DNA of 64,000 bases from Pseudomonas helleri (GCF_009600315.1 NZ_WIWC01000003.1:170867-234866), one strand, 5' to 3'. Positions 44,512 to 53,765 are shown, numbered from the stretch's first letter. Numbers and translations: made by a program. Notes: generated by a model not told the origin, from the letters alone.

Positions 44512-46797
44512 ATGAATGATCTGGCCAATTCCCCAATGACTACGACTTCCGCTCCCAAGCGCATTGATTTCAATACGCCTGAACTCCAACGCAAGCGGCG
44601 CATTCGCGCACTTAAAGATCACCTGACCCGCTGGTATGTGTTTATCGGCGGTCTTGCCGTGCTCGGCGCGATCACTCTGATTTTCTTCTTCCTGGGTTAT
44701 GTGGTGATGCCGCTGTTTCAGGGCGCTGACCTCACCACCAAACAGGCGATTACCCCGGTGTGGATGCAGGATGCCGGCAAGCCGCTGATGCTCTCCATCG
44801 AGGAGCAGAATCAGGTGGGCATGCGGGTGTCCGACAAGGGCATGGTGCTGTTCTTCGATGTGAAGAATGGGGAAGAACTGTCGCGGGTTAATTTGCCGCT
44901 GCCGGCTGATACGCAAGTGACCTCGATCGGTGAAGACCAGCCGGGTAATCCGGTAGTTGCACTCGGGCTGTCCAATGGTCAAGCGCTGGTGTTCCGTCAC
45001 ACGTACCGGGTCAGTTATCCAGACGGCAAAAAGACCATCACCCCGGCGATTGAATACCCGTATGGCGAGGCCCCGATTGCGCTTGACCCGCAAGGTCGGC
45101 CGCTTGATCACATCAACCTCAGCGTGAACGATTCGACGCTGGTGCTGGCGGGCTCGACCGGCGCGCAGCTGAACGTGGTGTCACTGGCCAGCGAAGAAAA
45201 CATGATGACGGGCGAGGTCACGAATTCCGAGACCCGCATCGACCTGCCGCAGATGACCGAACAGGTTAAAGCGCTGTACGTCGATCCGCGTCAGCAGTGG
45301 CTGTATGTGATTAACGGTCGGGCGCAAGCCGATGTGTTCAGCCTGCGCGACAAGAGCTTGAACGGGCGCTACAAACTGGCCGACGACGCCATCACTGAAA
45401 TCACTGCGAGCACTCAGTTGGTGGGAGGTATCTCGCTGATCTTCGGTAACTCCAACGGCGGTTTGAGCCAGTGGTTCATGGCGCGAGACCCGGACGGCGA
45501 ACAGCGCTTCAAACACATCCGCAGCTTCCAGATGGGCACCTCACCGATTGTCGAAATTACTGCTGAGCAGCGTCGCAAAGGCTTCCTGGCCCTGGACGCT
45601 GCCGGTGAAATCGGCGTGTTCCACAGTACCGCGCACCGCACGCTGCTGGTTGAAAAGATTGCTGAAGGCCCCGGTATCATGGCGCTGTCGCCTCGTGCCA
45701 ACCGCATCATTGTGGAAGAGGGCGGCAAGCTGGTGCCCCTGACCCTGAAAAACCCGCACCCGGAAGTGTCCTGGAGCGCGCTGTGGGACAAGGTCTGGTA
45801 CGAGAACTACGACGAGCCTAAATACGTCTGGCAATCGACCGCTGCCAACACTGACTTCGAACCGAAAATGAGCTTGGCACCGTTGACCTTCGGCACCTTG
45901 AAGGCTGCGTTCTACGCCATGCTGCTGGCGGCACCGCTGGCCGTTGCGGCAGCTATCTATACCGCTTACTTCATGGCCCCGAGCCTGCGCCGTAAGGTCA
46001 AGCCGGTCATTGAGTTGATGGAAGCAATGCCTACGGTGATCCTCGGCTTCTTCGCCGGCCTGTTTCTGGCGCCGTATGTGGAAGGCCATTTGCCGGGGAT
46101 TTTCAGCCTGCTGATGCTGCTGCCCATCGGTATTCTGGTTGCGGGCTTCGCCTGGAGTCGCTTGCCTGAGTCCATCCGCCTGCGGGTGCCGGATGGCTGG
46201 GAAAGCATGATCCTGATCCCGGTAATTCTGTTTATTGGCTGGCTGTCGCTGTACATGAGCCCGTTTATGGAAGCGTGGTTCTTCGGTGGCGATATGCGCC
46301 TGTGGATCTCCCACGATCTGGGCATCACTTACGATCAGCGCAACGCGTTGGTGGTGGGTTTGGCGATGGGTTTTGCGGTTATCCCCAACATCTATTCGAT
46401 TGCTGAAGATGCCGTGTTCAGCGTGCCTCGCGGTCTGACCCTGGGTTCGCTGGCGCTGGGTGCCACACCGTGGCAGACCATGACGCGCGTGGTCATCCTC
46501 ACCGCCAGCCCGGGCATTTTCTCGGCGCTGATGATCGGTATGGGCCGTGCTGTGGGCGAGACCATGATTGTGTTGATGGCTACCGGTAACACCCCGGTCA
46601 TGGAAATGAACCTGTTTGAAGGCTTGCGCACCTTGGCGGCAAACGTGGCGGTGGAGATGCCGGAGTCGGAAGTAGGCGGCAGTCATTACCGCGTGCTGTT
46701 CCTCTCGGCGCTGGTGCTGCTGTTGTTCACCTTCATCATGAACACTCTCGCCGAGCTGATCCGTCAGCGTCTGCGCAAGAAATACTCGTCGCTTTAA
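44512..46797 (+). CDS. pstC: Phosphate ABC transporter permease PstC (long form)
   Basis: One of two inner-membrane permeases of the PstSCAB phosphate importer. 761 residues, more than twice the E. coli size. After one helix (about 40-70) there is a large periplasmic region (about 75-420) rich in beta-strand and WD-like repeats (QVTSIGEDQPGNPVVALGLSNGQALVF, WLYVINGRAQADVFSLRDKS). The PstC permease domain follows (from about 460), with EAMPTVILGFFAGLF and LGATPWQTMTRVVILTASPGIFSALMIGMGRAVGETM. Long PstC is a Pseudomonas feature. The start is uncertain: the predicted -10 lies seven bases before the ATG, so the mRNA may be leaderless or start at a later Met (44536). Confidence 0.92.
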   Translation: MNDLANSPMTTTSAPKRIDFNTPELQRKRRIRALKDHLTRWYVFIGGLAVLGAITLIFFFLGYVVMPLFQGADLTTKQAITPVWMQDAGKPLMLSIEEQNQVGMRVSDKGMVLFFDVKNGEELSRVNLPLPADTQVTSIGEDQPGNPVVALGLSNGQALVFRHTYRVSYPDGKKTITPAIEYPYGEAPIALDPQGRPLDHINLSVNDSTLVLAGSTGAQLNVVSLASEENMMTGEVTNSETRIDLPQMTEQVKALYVDPRQQWLYVINGRAQADVFSLRDKSLNGRYKLADDAITEITASTQLVGGISLIFGNSNGGLSQWFMARDPDGEQRFKHIRSFQMGTSPIVEITAEQRRKGFLALDAAGEIGVFHSTAHRTLLVEKIAEGPGIMALSPRANRIIVEEGGKLVPLTLKNPHPEVSWSALWDKVWYENYDEPKYVWQSTAANTDFEPKMSLAPLTFGTLKAAFYAMLLAAPLAVAAAIYTAYFMAPSLRRKVKPVIELMEAMPTVILGFFAGLFLAPYVEGHLPGIFSLLMLLPIGILVAGFAWSRLPESIRLRVPDGWESMILIPVILFIGWLSLYMSPFMEAWFFGGDMRLWISHDLGITYDQRNALVVGLAMGFAVIPNIYSIAEDAVFSVPRGLTLGSLALGATPWQTMTRVVILTASPGIFSALMIGMGRAVGETMIVLMATGNTPVMEMNLFEGLRTLAANVAVEMPESEVGGSHYRVLFLSALVLLLFTFIMNTLAELIRQRLRKKYSSL

Positions 46798-46812
46798 GGA
46801 AGGTAGAAGTCT

Positions 46813-48483
46813 GTGAAACAGAATTCCCTCAAAGGTTGGTTCAAGAGCGGCGCACCCGGTGTGTGGATCAGCGGTGGTGCCGTGTCGCTGGCGGTCATCA
46901 TGACCATCGGTTTGCTCGCAGTGATCGCGGTGCGCGGGCTCGGGCATTTCTGGCCGGCTGATCTGGTGCTGGCGCAATACAACGTACCGGGCTCTGCCAA
47001 TCATGTGGTGCTGGGCGAAGTGGTGCAAAAGGAAGAGGTGCCCCGCGAGCGCCTGAAAAGTGCCGGCTTGCCCGTCCCCGATCAAGGCCCGGAGTTTATG
47101 ACCCGTGAGCTGATCAAGGTGGGCAACCGCGACCTCAACGGCAACGACTTCACGTGGGTGGTGGGCGAATGGTTGACCAACCAGACCACACCGCCTGAAC
47201 TGTTAGCCATTGAGCGTCGTGAGTGGGGCAACTTTTACGGTTACCTGGTCAATGTGAAAGAAGACGGCAAGGTCGTGGCTGAAGGCCAGGCTGCGTGGCC
47301 TGAGCTGCAAGCACGGGTCAAGCGCGTGAATGACCTGGCCAAGCAACTCAGCCAGCTGGAAAAGAAAGACATTGGCGCCATCAACTATGGGCTGGAGCGT
47401 ATCCGCCTGCATGGCCGCAAGCTGGAGCTGGAGGGCAAGCTCACGCCACAGGCTCAAGCGGACATGGAAACCGAGCGCGCCGAGCTCAATGCCCGCTACA
47501 AAGCCATTGAAGATCGCCTGGGCGATTTGCACGCGCAGTTCAATCGCGACAGCCTGACGGCCCGCGATGCCAACGGCAAAGAGTTGGAAATCAGCATTGG
47601 CAAAGTGGTCAAGGCGTACCAGCCGAACGCCATGAACAGCTGGCAGAAGCTGGCCATGTATTTCAGCAACATCTGGGAATTCCTCAGCGAAGACCCACGT
47701 GAAGCCAACACCGAAGGCGGCATCTTCCCGGCGATTTTCGGCACGGTGATGATGACGTTGATCATGGCAGTGATCGTGACCCCGTTCGGCGTACTGGCGG
47801 CGGTGTACCTGCGTGAATACGCCAAGCAGAACACCTTGACCCGTGTGATCCGGATTGCGGTCAACAACCTGGCGGGTGTACCTGCGATTGTGTACGGCGT
47901 GTTCGGCCTGGGCTTCTTTGTGTACGTGCTGGGTGGGTCGGTTGACCGCCTGTTTTTCGCCGAAGCCTTGCCGGCACCGACCTTTGGTACCCCGGGTCTG
48001 ATGTGGGCTTCGCTGACATTGGCACTACTGGCAGTACCCGTGGTGATCGTGGCGACCGAAGAAGGACTGGCGCGTATCCCGCGTACGGTGCGCGAAGGTT
48101 CGCTGGCGCTGGGTGCGACCAAATCCGAAACGCTGTGGAAGATCGTGCTGCCTATGGCCAGCCCGGCCATGATGACCGGCATGATCCTCGCCGTGGCCCG
48201 AGCGGCCGGTGAAGTTGCGCCGTTGATGCTGGTGGGCGTGGTCAAACTGGCCCCGTCGCTGCCGCTGGATGGCAACTACCCATATCTACACCTTGACCAA
48301 AAGATCATGCACTTGGGCTTCCATATTTATGACGTCGGCTTCCAGAGCCCGAACGTTGAAGCGGCTCGACCGCTGGTGTATGCCACTGCACTGTTGCTGG
48401 TTATGGTCATCGCCACGCTCAACCTGTCGGCCGTGTGGATACGTAACCACCTGCGCGAGAAGTACAAGGCGCTGGAAAGCTAA
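46813..48483 (+). CDS. pstA: Phosphate ABC transporter permease PstA (long form)
   Basis: Second permease of PstSCAB. 556 residues, also longer than the usual 280-300: helix at about 18-40, then a periplasmic region (about 45-290) with a charged helical segment (LQARVKRVNDLAKQLSQLEKKDIGAINYGLERI, coiled-coil-like), then the permease domain (from about 305) with NNLAGVPAIVYGVFGLGFFVYVLG and LGATKSETLWKIVLPMASPAMMTGMILAVARAAGEVAPL. GGAAGG is eight bases before the GTG start, 15 bases after pstC. A 111-base repeat-rich gap separates it from pstB. Confidence 0.93.
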   Translation: MKQNSLKGWFKSGAPGVWISGGAVSLAVIMTIGLLAVIAVRGLGHFWPADLVLAQYNVPGSANHVVLGEVVQKEEVPRERLKSAGLPVPDQGPEFMTRELIKVGNRDLNGNDFTWVVGEWLTNQTTPPELLAIERREWGNFYGYLVNVKEDGKVVAEGQAAWPELQARVKRVNDLAKQLSQLEKKDIGAINYGLERIRLHGRKLELEGKLTPQAQADMETERAELNARYKAIEDRLGDLHAQFNRDSLTARDANGKELEISIGKVVKAYQPNAMNSWQKLAMYFSNIWEFLSEDPREANTEGGIFPAIFGTVMMTLIMAVIVTPFGVLAAVYLREYAKQNTLTRVIRIAVNNLAGVPAIVYGVFGLGFFVYVLGGSVDRLFFAEALPAPTFGTPGLMWASLTLALLAVPVVIVATEEGLARIPRTVREGSLALGATKSETLWKIVLPMASPAMMTGMILAVARAAGEVAPLMLVGVVKLAPSLPLDGNYPYLHLDQKIMHLGFHIYDVGFQSPNVEAARPLVYATALLLVMVIATLNLSAVWIRNHLREKYKALES

Positions 48484-48594
48484 TAGATAAGCCTCAAGCG
48501 GCGAGCTACAAACGGCAAGTCATTGCCGCCGCCGCTTTAGCTCAAAACTTGCAGCTTGCAGCTAGAAGCTTGCAGCTACGAACGGAGTGAGACC
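48484..48594. repeat. Repeat-rich spacer between pstA and pstB
   Basis: Contains three nearly identical copies of AACTTGCAGCTTGCAGCT/AGAAGCTTGCAGCT-type units, direct and partly inverted, and CAAGCGGCGAGCTACAAACGG. This AGCTTGCAGCT family is common between Pseudomonas genes. Its place inside an operon suggests RNA processing or stability control. Confidence 0.6.
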
Positions 48595-49428
48595 ATGCAG
48601 CATGAAACCTCAACCCACGGCATTAACATGTCTGCCTTGGGTCGCAGCAAACAGAACCTGAGCCTGGAAAATGAAGAAGTAGCCATTGAAGTGCCGGGCC
48701 TGAACCTTTACTACGGCGAGAAGCAGGCCCTGTTCGACGTCAAGCTGAACATCCCGAAACAACGGGTAACGGCGTTTATCGGCCCGTCGGGCTGCGGCAA
48801 GTCGACCTTGCTGCGTACCTTCAACCGCATGAACGACCTGGTTGATGGCTGCCGCGTTGAAGGTGAAATCAACCTGTACGGCAACAACATCTACCGCAAG
48901 GGCGAAGACGTGGCCGAGCTGCGTCGCCGAGTTGGCATGGTGTTTCAGAAGCCCAACCCGTTCCCCAAGACCATCTACGAAAACGTGGTATACGGCCTGC
49001 GTATTCAGGGCATCAACAAAAAACGCATCCTCGATGAAGCCGTTGAGTGGGCGCTCAAAGGCGCTGCCTTGTGGGACGAGGTCAAAGACCGTTTGCATGA
49101 CTCGGCGCTGGGTTTGTCCGGCGGCCAACAGCAGCGTCTGGTGATTGCCCGTACCATCGCGGTCGAGCCAGAAGTGCTGTTGCTGGATGAGCCGTGTTCA
49201 GCACTGGACCCGATTTCGACGCTGAAAGTCGAAGAGCTGATTTACGAGCTCAAGTCAAAGTTCACCATCGTCATCGTGACCCACAACATGCAGCAGGCGG
49301 CACGGGTGTCGGATTACACCGCGTTTATGTACATGGGCAAAATGGTGGAGTACGGCGACACTGATACCTTGTTCACCAACCCGGCCAAAAAACAGACCGA
49401 AGACTACATCACCGGTCGATATGGCTAG
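48595..49428 (+). CDS. pstB: Phosphate ABC transporter ATPase
   Basis: Powers phosphate uptake through PstCA and, with PhoU, signals phosphate sufficiency to PhoR. 277 residues: [15 protein letters not shown], Walker [10 protein letters not shown] (about 63-71), Q-loop FQKPNPFP, signature LSGGQQQRL (about 179-187), Walker [13 protein letters not shown] and the H-loop VTHNMQQA. The start at 48595 is chosen over a frame reaching into the upstream repeat (48556). Followed by another repeat-rich spacer before phoU. Confidence 0.96.
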   Translation: MQHETSTHGINMSALGRSKQNLSLENEEVAIEVPGLNLYYGEKQALFDVKLNIPKQRVTAFIGPSGCGKSTLLRTFNRMNDLVDGCRVEGEINLYGNNIYRKGEDVAELRRRVGMVFQKPNPFPKTIYENVVYGLRIQGINKKRILDEAVEWALKGAALWDEVKDRLHDSALGLSGGQQQRLVIARTIAVEPEVLLLDEPCSALDPISTLKVEELIYELKSKFTIVIVTHNMQQAARVSDYTAFMYMGKMVEYGDTDTLFTNPAKKQTEDYITGRYG

Positions 49429-49539
49429 TCGCAGCTGCACGCCGCCAGCTTCAAGCGGCAAAAGAAAGCAGACCGGCGTAACGACACAATTAACTTGTAG
49501 CTTAAAGCTTGTTGCTTGAGGCTTTTGCGGAGCAAACCC
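49429..49539. repeat. Repeat-rich spacer between pstB and phoU
   Basis: GCTTCAAGCGGCAA at the left and CTTGTTGCTTGAGGC at the right are partly complementary, with ACTTGTAGCTTAAAGCTTG inside. Same general family as the pstA-pstB spacer. Confidence 0.5.
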
Positions 49540-50301
49540 ATGATTTCAAAGGATGGCCTCACCCATCACATTTCCGCGCAGTTCAATGCGGAGCTCGAAG
49601 ACGTACGTAGCCACTTGCTGGCCATGGGCGGTCTGGTCGAGAAACAGGTTAACGATGCGGTCACGGCGTTGATTGAGGCCGATTCGGGTTTGGCGCAACA
49701 GGTACGTGAGATCGATGACCAGATCAATCAGATGGAGCGCAACATCGACGAAGAGTGCCTGCGCATTCTGGCCCGTCGACAGCCTGCCGCTTCTGACTTG
49801 CGCTTGATCATCAGCATTTCCAAATCGGTAATCGACCTGGAACGCATTGGTGATGAGGCGACCAAAATTGCTCGCCGTGCGATCCAGTTGTGTGAAGAAG
49901 GTGAAGCCCCGCGCGGTTACGTTGAAGTGCGGCACATCGGCGATCAGGTGCGCAATATGGTGCGTGATGCACTGGATGCCTTTGCCCGCTTCGACGCCGA
50001 CCTGGCCCTGTCTGTCGCGCAATACGACAAGATCATCGACCGCGAGTACAAGACAGCGCTGCGTGAATTGGCCACCTACATGATGGAAGACCCGCGTTCT
50101 ATTTCGCGTGTGCTGAGCATTATCTGGGTGCTGCGCTCGCTGGAGCGCATCGGCGACCACGCGCGCAATATTTCCGAGCTGGTGATTTATTTGGTGCGGG
50201 GCACCGACGTACGCCACATGGGCCTTAAGCGCATGAAGCAAGAAGTTGAAGGCACTGGCCGCGATAACGCTCATGTTGTGCCTCCCGCTGACGATAAATA
50301 A
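49540..50301 (+). CDS. phoU: Phosphate transport regulator PhoU
   Basis: Peripheral membrane protein that links PstB to the PhoR kinase and represses the Pho regulon when phosphate is plentiful. 253 residues, all-helical, with two copies of the PhoU signature: LRLIISISKSVIDLERIGDEATKIARRA (about 85-112) and ISRVLSIIWVLRSLERIGDHARNISELVIYL (about 187-217), both with the metal-cluster E/DxxxD pattern. The ATG at 49540 has GCGGAG seven bases upstream. Last pst-operon gene, followed by a strong terminator. Confidence 0.96.
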   Translation: MISKDGLTHHISAQFNAELEDVRSHLLAMGGLVEKQVNDAVTALIEADSGLAQQVREIDDQINQMERNIDEECLRILARRQPAASDLRLIISISKSVIDLERIGDEATKIARRAIQLCEEGEAPRGYVEVRHIGDQVRNMVRDALDAFARFDADLALSVAQYDKIIDREYKTALRELATYMMEDPRSISRVLSIIWVLRSLERIGDHARNISELVIYLVRGTDVRHMGLKRMKQEVEGTGRDNAHVVPPADDK

Positions 50302-50316
50302 GACTGCCCGAGTCAA

Positions 50317-50345
50317 AAAACGCCCGGCTTAATGCCGGGCGTTTT
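50317..50345 (+). terminator. Rho-independent terminator after phoU
   Basis: AAAACGCCCGGC and GCCGGGCGTTTT pair perfectly over a five-base loop, then GCTTTT, 15 bases after the phoU stop. Confidence 0.9.
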
Positions 50346-50419
50346 GCTTTTCGGCGTTTATATTCAAGGCACATGGCTATCATTTGGCGCATGGTGGTCG
50401 GAATTTCAAGGAGCAGTCG

Positions 50420-51307
50420 ATGAGCAAGGTCAGTGTGCTGGTGGTGGATGATGCGTCGTTTATTCGCGATCTGATTAAAAATTGCCTGCGTAATTATTTT
50501 CCGGGCATCAGGATCGAAGACGCCGTCAACGGCCGCAAAGCTCAAGCGCTGCTGGCCCGCGAGTCGTTCGACCTGGTGCTGTGTGATTGGGAAATGCCGG
50601 AGATGTCGGGACTTGAGTTGCTGACGTGGTGCCGCGAGCAAGATCACCTGAAGACCCTTCCCTTCATCATGGTCACCAGCCGTGGCGATAAGGAAAACGT
50701 TATTCAGGCCATTCAGGCCGGTGTTTCGGATTTCGTGAGCAAGCCTTTTACCAATGAACAATTGCTGACCAAAGTGAAGAAGGCGTTTACCAAAGCGGGT
50801 TTGCTGGATGCGGTGATGAGTAGCGCGCCTGTTCGTACCAGTACCGGATTTGGTAATGACTCGCTGAATGCCCTGACGGGCGGCAAAGCTCCAGTGGTCG
50901 CGCCTGCTGCACGTCAGGCGTCGGCCCCGGCAGTCTCCAGCTCGCCACCTGCTGGCGCACAATTGCTGTCAGGCCGGGGGCAAGGACAACTGCGGCTACC
51001 CAACGGAGCGCTGACGTGTGTGATCAAGGCGTTGAGCCTGAAGGAAGCGTTGCTGGTGGTACGCCGTGGCGATGTGCTGCCACAGGTACTGGCGAGTGCG
51101 GTGTTGGACCTTGAGCAAGGCGAGAGCGCCGAGGTAGCACGTTTGAATGGCTACCTGCATGCCATCGTGGCTTTCGAGCCCAAGCCCGACAGCGACTGGC
51201 TGCAACTGACGTTTCGGTTTGTGGACCAGGATGCCGAGAAAATGAACTATCTGTCGCGGCTGATAGCCTTCGGTACGGCGCAAAAGCACTTTGTACCGGG
51301 CGCGTAA
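50420..51307 (+). CDS. Response regulator with a PilZ-like C-terminal domain
   Basis: 295 residues: an N-terminal receiver (residues 4-122, VLVVDDASFIRDLI; phospho-acceptor D56 in LCDWEMPEMSG; SKPF Lys near 107), a Pro/Ala/Ser linker (about 140-185), and a C-terminal domain (GALTCVIKALSLKEALLVVRRGDVLPQVLASAVLDLEQGE to LQLTFRFVDQDAEKMNYLSRLI) that looks like PilZ but lacks a clear RxxxR motif. The receiver is CheY-like, and PilZ-type partners suggest motility or c-di-GMP output. No histidine kinase is adjacent. AAGGAG lies six bases before the ATG. Not part of the pst operon. Confidence 0.85.
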   Translation: MSKVSVLVVDDASFIRDLIKNCLRNYFPGIRIEDAVNGRKAQALLARESFDLVLCDWEMPEMSGLELLTWCREQDHLKTLPFIMVTSRGDKENVIQAIQAGVSDFVSKPFTNEQLLTKVKKAFTKAGLLDAVMSSAPVRTSTGFGNDSLNALTGGKAPVVAPAARQASAPAVSSSPPAGAQLLSGRGQGQLRLPNGALTCVIKALSLKEALLVVRRGDVLPQVLASAVLDLEQGESAEVARLNGYLHAIVAFEPKPDSDWLQLTFRFVDQDAEKMNYLSRLIAFGTAQKHFVPGA

Positions 51308-51323
51308 TCCTCTTGCAACGTTG

Positions 51324-51456
51324 CGTAGCAGCTGCCGCAGGCTGCGTTCGGCGGCGCAGCCGTCGCTAAGTCCGGATGCGCGGTATTACAGCAATATCGT
51401 GAATTCAGGTTTCACGATCGCTTCGCAATCGGACGCAGCCTGCGGCAGCTGCTACG
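51324..51456. repeat. REP-like inverted repeat after the response regulator
   Basis: Arms 51324-51350 and 51430-51456 are 27 bases with one mismatch (CGTAGCAGCTGCCGCAGGC core), separated by 79 bases that contain smaller palindromes (GGCGGCGCAGCCG). Same family as 44259-44390. Confidence 0.8.
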
Positions 51457-51486
51457 GGAGCGGGGTGAGTGCGCAGTTAGTTGGTT

Positions 51487-53448
51487 TCAAGGCAACTGCA
51501 ATCCGCCAGAGGCTTTATGCAGTGCTCGCAAGTGCTCACCAATCTGCTTGACGTTGGCTTCAGTGGCGGCAATTTCAGCGGCTCGTGAAGGCTCCAGCAA
51601 GCTGCGCACCTCTTTATCCAAATCACCGGTCAGGCGTAGTAATTGTTGCTGGCGCTGGCTGCTCTCGGACTCAAGCATTTCCCACTCTTTGGCTTGCGGC
51701 AAACCATAGCCGCTGCTGCCCAGCAATTCGGCCGGACGACTGAGAAAGCCGCTACTGGCCAGAATCTCTTGCAAGGTCTTGTTGGCTTTATCCATGCCGC
51801 CATCTTTTAGTCCGCGGGCCCCCAAATACTTCTGTTTCACCTCGTCCTGAGCCAGCAGTAATTGACGCCTGAAGCCGGCTTGCTCCAGCAGTAGTAACGC
51901 AGCGCTGGCGCGTATATCAGCCTGTTCGATCCAGGGTCTGCGCTCATCTGCGTTCAAGGCCAGCCAGTCATCAACGTTGTTCTGTTTAATCGGCAATCGA
52001 GTCTTGAGCACATCAAACATGGCCTGGTAACGGTCTCGGTAGGAGTCGAACCGATAACCCAAACGCAGCGCTTCTTTGGGATCATCCAGCACGCTGGTGT
52101 CTGCCAGTCCGCGAGCTTTGAGCACTTCGAGCAGACCATTGGGCATGATGCTGTCCAGGCCCTGGAGCTGAGTGTTGCCGCTACCACTGCGCAATAACTT
52201 GAGGGTCTCGACTGCACAGTTGTTAGAAATAAAGTAATAGTCGCCATCGTAACTCCAATGCATCTCGGCGGCGTGCTCGACCACTTCTTCGATCTCGGCG
52301 CGGTTCAGTTTAAGTGGCACTGACGCCAGACTGCGCAGCTCAGTCTTGGTGTATTCATCAATGACTTGCGCCAAGGGCAGCACGAACAGTCGTGACGGGT
52401 AGGCCCCGGTCAGGCCGTCCCAGCTTGAAAGCTGTACGTCGTTGACGAATGCCCGGTAGGACAACACCAAGTGCTCTTGCAGGTCGAGGCGGCAGTCAGG
52501 GCCCCTAGGGCGGCCGGGCGCACAGATCACCAGGCGCAACATGCTGTGACCCCAGCGGCTGGCCCATTCTTGATTGGCCTCGGCCAATAGGTAATCGACG
52601 GCGTAAACCCGCTCAGGATCAACAGTGCCCAGCGGCTGTTTGCCGAAGTCGTTGCCGGCATTGAGAAATGCAAATGCCTTGGGGCATTGATCTTTAGCCG
52701 CAGGTGCCCAACCGAAGTGTTCCTTGTAATAGCGATACAGCGCCGGGCGGCGGCACGCGTAGGCAGGGTCGAGGAGAAAATACTCCATATTGACCGCAAC
52801 AAATTCTTTAGGGTTCGTGACTTCGTACAGGTCAGGACTGCGCACAATCTGGTGGTTGTCTTGCTCGCGTTCGCCACGGCGGCCGACGTATTGCTGCCAG
52901 CCAGCCAGATCAAGCAAGCGAGGGTCATCACTCAGGGTGAAGCGTCGTTCGGTCTGACCCCGACATTCGTCGGGCAGGCCGATTAAGCCAGCACTGCTGC
53001 TTTGTCGGGTGCAACGCTGGATCAACGTCCGTTGTGCGGCAGGCCAGAGGCGGGCGCGGTCGTAAAGGTGGGTCAGTTCATGCAGCACGGTAGCGAGCAA
53101 TTCACGACGTACAGTGCCGTGTGGGCGATTTGTCTGCTGGGCAGCGGCCGATCCGTCTGTCAGCCCGGCCAGCAGCTTGCGGTTGAGATCCAGCTCTGAC
53201 ACCAGAGATGCCTGTCCGTAGGCGTTGCTCGGCATGTCATCCGTCCAGCCCACTAGAATCTGACGATCCAGTTGATCAACAAAACGCGGTGGCAGGCTCT
53301 GCATGGCTTCATCCAGCAGGGCTTGGCTGGCCTGTTGTTCGGCCGGGCTCAAGCCCTCGGTTTTGAGTTGCAGATGCAATGCAGCCTGGGCGCTGCCAAG
53401 GGTCAGCAGCAAGCCACAGGCGGCGAGCCAACGCGTTAGCGACCTCAC
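51487..53448 (-). CDS. DUF4105 family exported protein
   Basis: 653 residues with a signal peptide (RSLTRWLAACGLLLTLGSAQAAL). An N-terminal part (about 60-200) carries LLATVLHELTHLYDRARLW, an HExxH zinc-protease-like motif. The central DUF4105 domain (about 290-430) has NQEWASRWGHSMLRLVICAPGR, LSYRAFVNDVQLSSWDGLTGAYPSRLFVLPL and SYDGDYYFISNNCAVETLKLLRSG with a His/Cys arrangement like NlpC/P60-type hydrolases. The C-terminus is helical. Periplasmic or outer-membrane facing. Its ATG overlaps the stop of a DUF2388 gene, so it is translated with that cluster. Function unknown. Confidence 0.85.
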   Translation of the reverse strand: MRSLTRWLAACGLLLTLGSAQAALHLQLKTEGLSPAEQQASQALLDEAMQSLPPRFVDQLDRQILVGWTDDMPSNAYGQASLVSELDLNRKLLAGLTDGSAAAQQTNRPHGTVRRELLATVLHELTHLYDRARLWPAAQRTLIQRCTRQSSSAGLIGLPDECRGQTERRFTLSDDPRLLDLAGWQQYVGRRGEREQDNHQIVRSPDLYEVTNPKEFVAVNMEYFLLDPAYACRRPALYRYYKEHFGWAPAAKDQCPKAFAFLNAGNDFGKQPLGTVDPERVYAVDYLLAEANQEWASRWGHSMLRLVICAPGRPRGPDCRLDLQEHLVLSYRAFVNDVQLSSWDGLTGAYPSRLFVLPLAQVIDEYTKTELRSLASVPLKLNRAEIEEVVEHAAEMHWSYDGDYYFISNNCAVETLKLLRSGSGNTQLQGLDSIMPNGLLEVLKARGLADTSVLDDPKEALRLGYRFDSYRDRYQAMFDVLKTRLPIKQNNVDDWLALNADERRPWIEQADIRASAALLLLEQAGFRRQLLLAQDEVKQKYLGARGLKDGGMDKANKTLQEILASSGFLSRPAELLGSSGYGLPQAKEWEMLESESSQRQQQLLRLTGDLDKEVRSLLEPSRAAEIAATEANVKQIGEHLRALHKASGGLQLP

Positions 53449-53765
53449 AGTGCGAGTATGGCTTCGGCGAGCTCTTGGTCGCTGGCGTTACGAGCCTCAG
53501 GTACGCGGTCGCGCAATGTATTAAAGGCTGACTCCAACTGCACCCCACGAATTTCGCCCTTACTGGCAACGAAAGTGGCAGCGTCGTCGTGGGCTTCGCG
53601 AACCACTTTAGAATCGCGGATGGAAGTGGTGGTGTCAGACGTGAAGTCGATGGTACGACCAAAAGCCCGCACGATGATGTTACTGGTCTGCACAACAGTT
53701 TGTGCGTGCGCGACATCCGCGAGCAACAACAAGCCAAGGGTGGCGACGATTAAAGGGCTACGCAT
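53445..53765 (-). CDS. DUF2388 family exported protein, copy 1
   Basis: 106 residues: signal peptide (MRSPLIVATLGLLLLADVAHA), then the shared DUF2388 core with IDFTSDTTTSIRDSKVVREAHDDAATFVASKGEIRGVQLESAF, and a C-terminal SDQELAEAILAL. The start at M11 of the open frame fits the signal peptide. Its stop overlaps the DUF4105 start by four bases, implying coupled translation. Members are small periplasmic proteins of unknown function in Pseudomonas. Closest in the row to copy 3. Confidence 0.83.
   Translation of the reverse strand: MRSPLIVATLGLLLLADVAHAQTVVQTSNIIVRAFGRTIDFTSDTTTSIRDSKVVREAHDDAATFVASKGEIRGVQLESAFNTLRDRVPEARNASDQELAEAILAL

Noticed and set aside
45541..47085. Long minus-strand open frame (514 codons) antisense to pstC
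   Set aside because: Composition is a His/Gln/Arg-rich shadow of the high-GC coding strand; no start signal or family motif.
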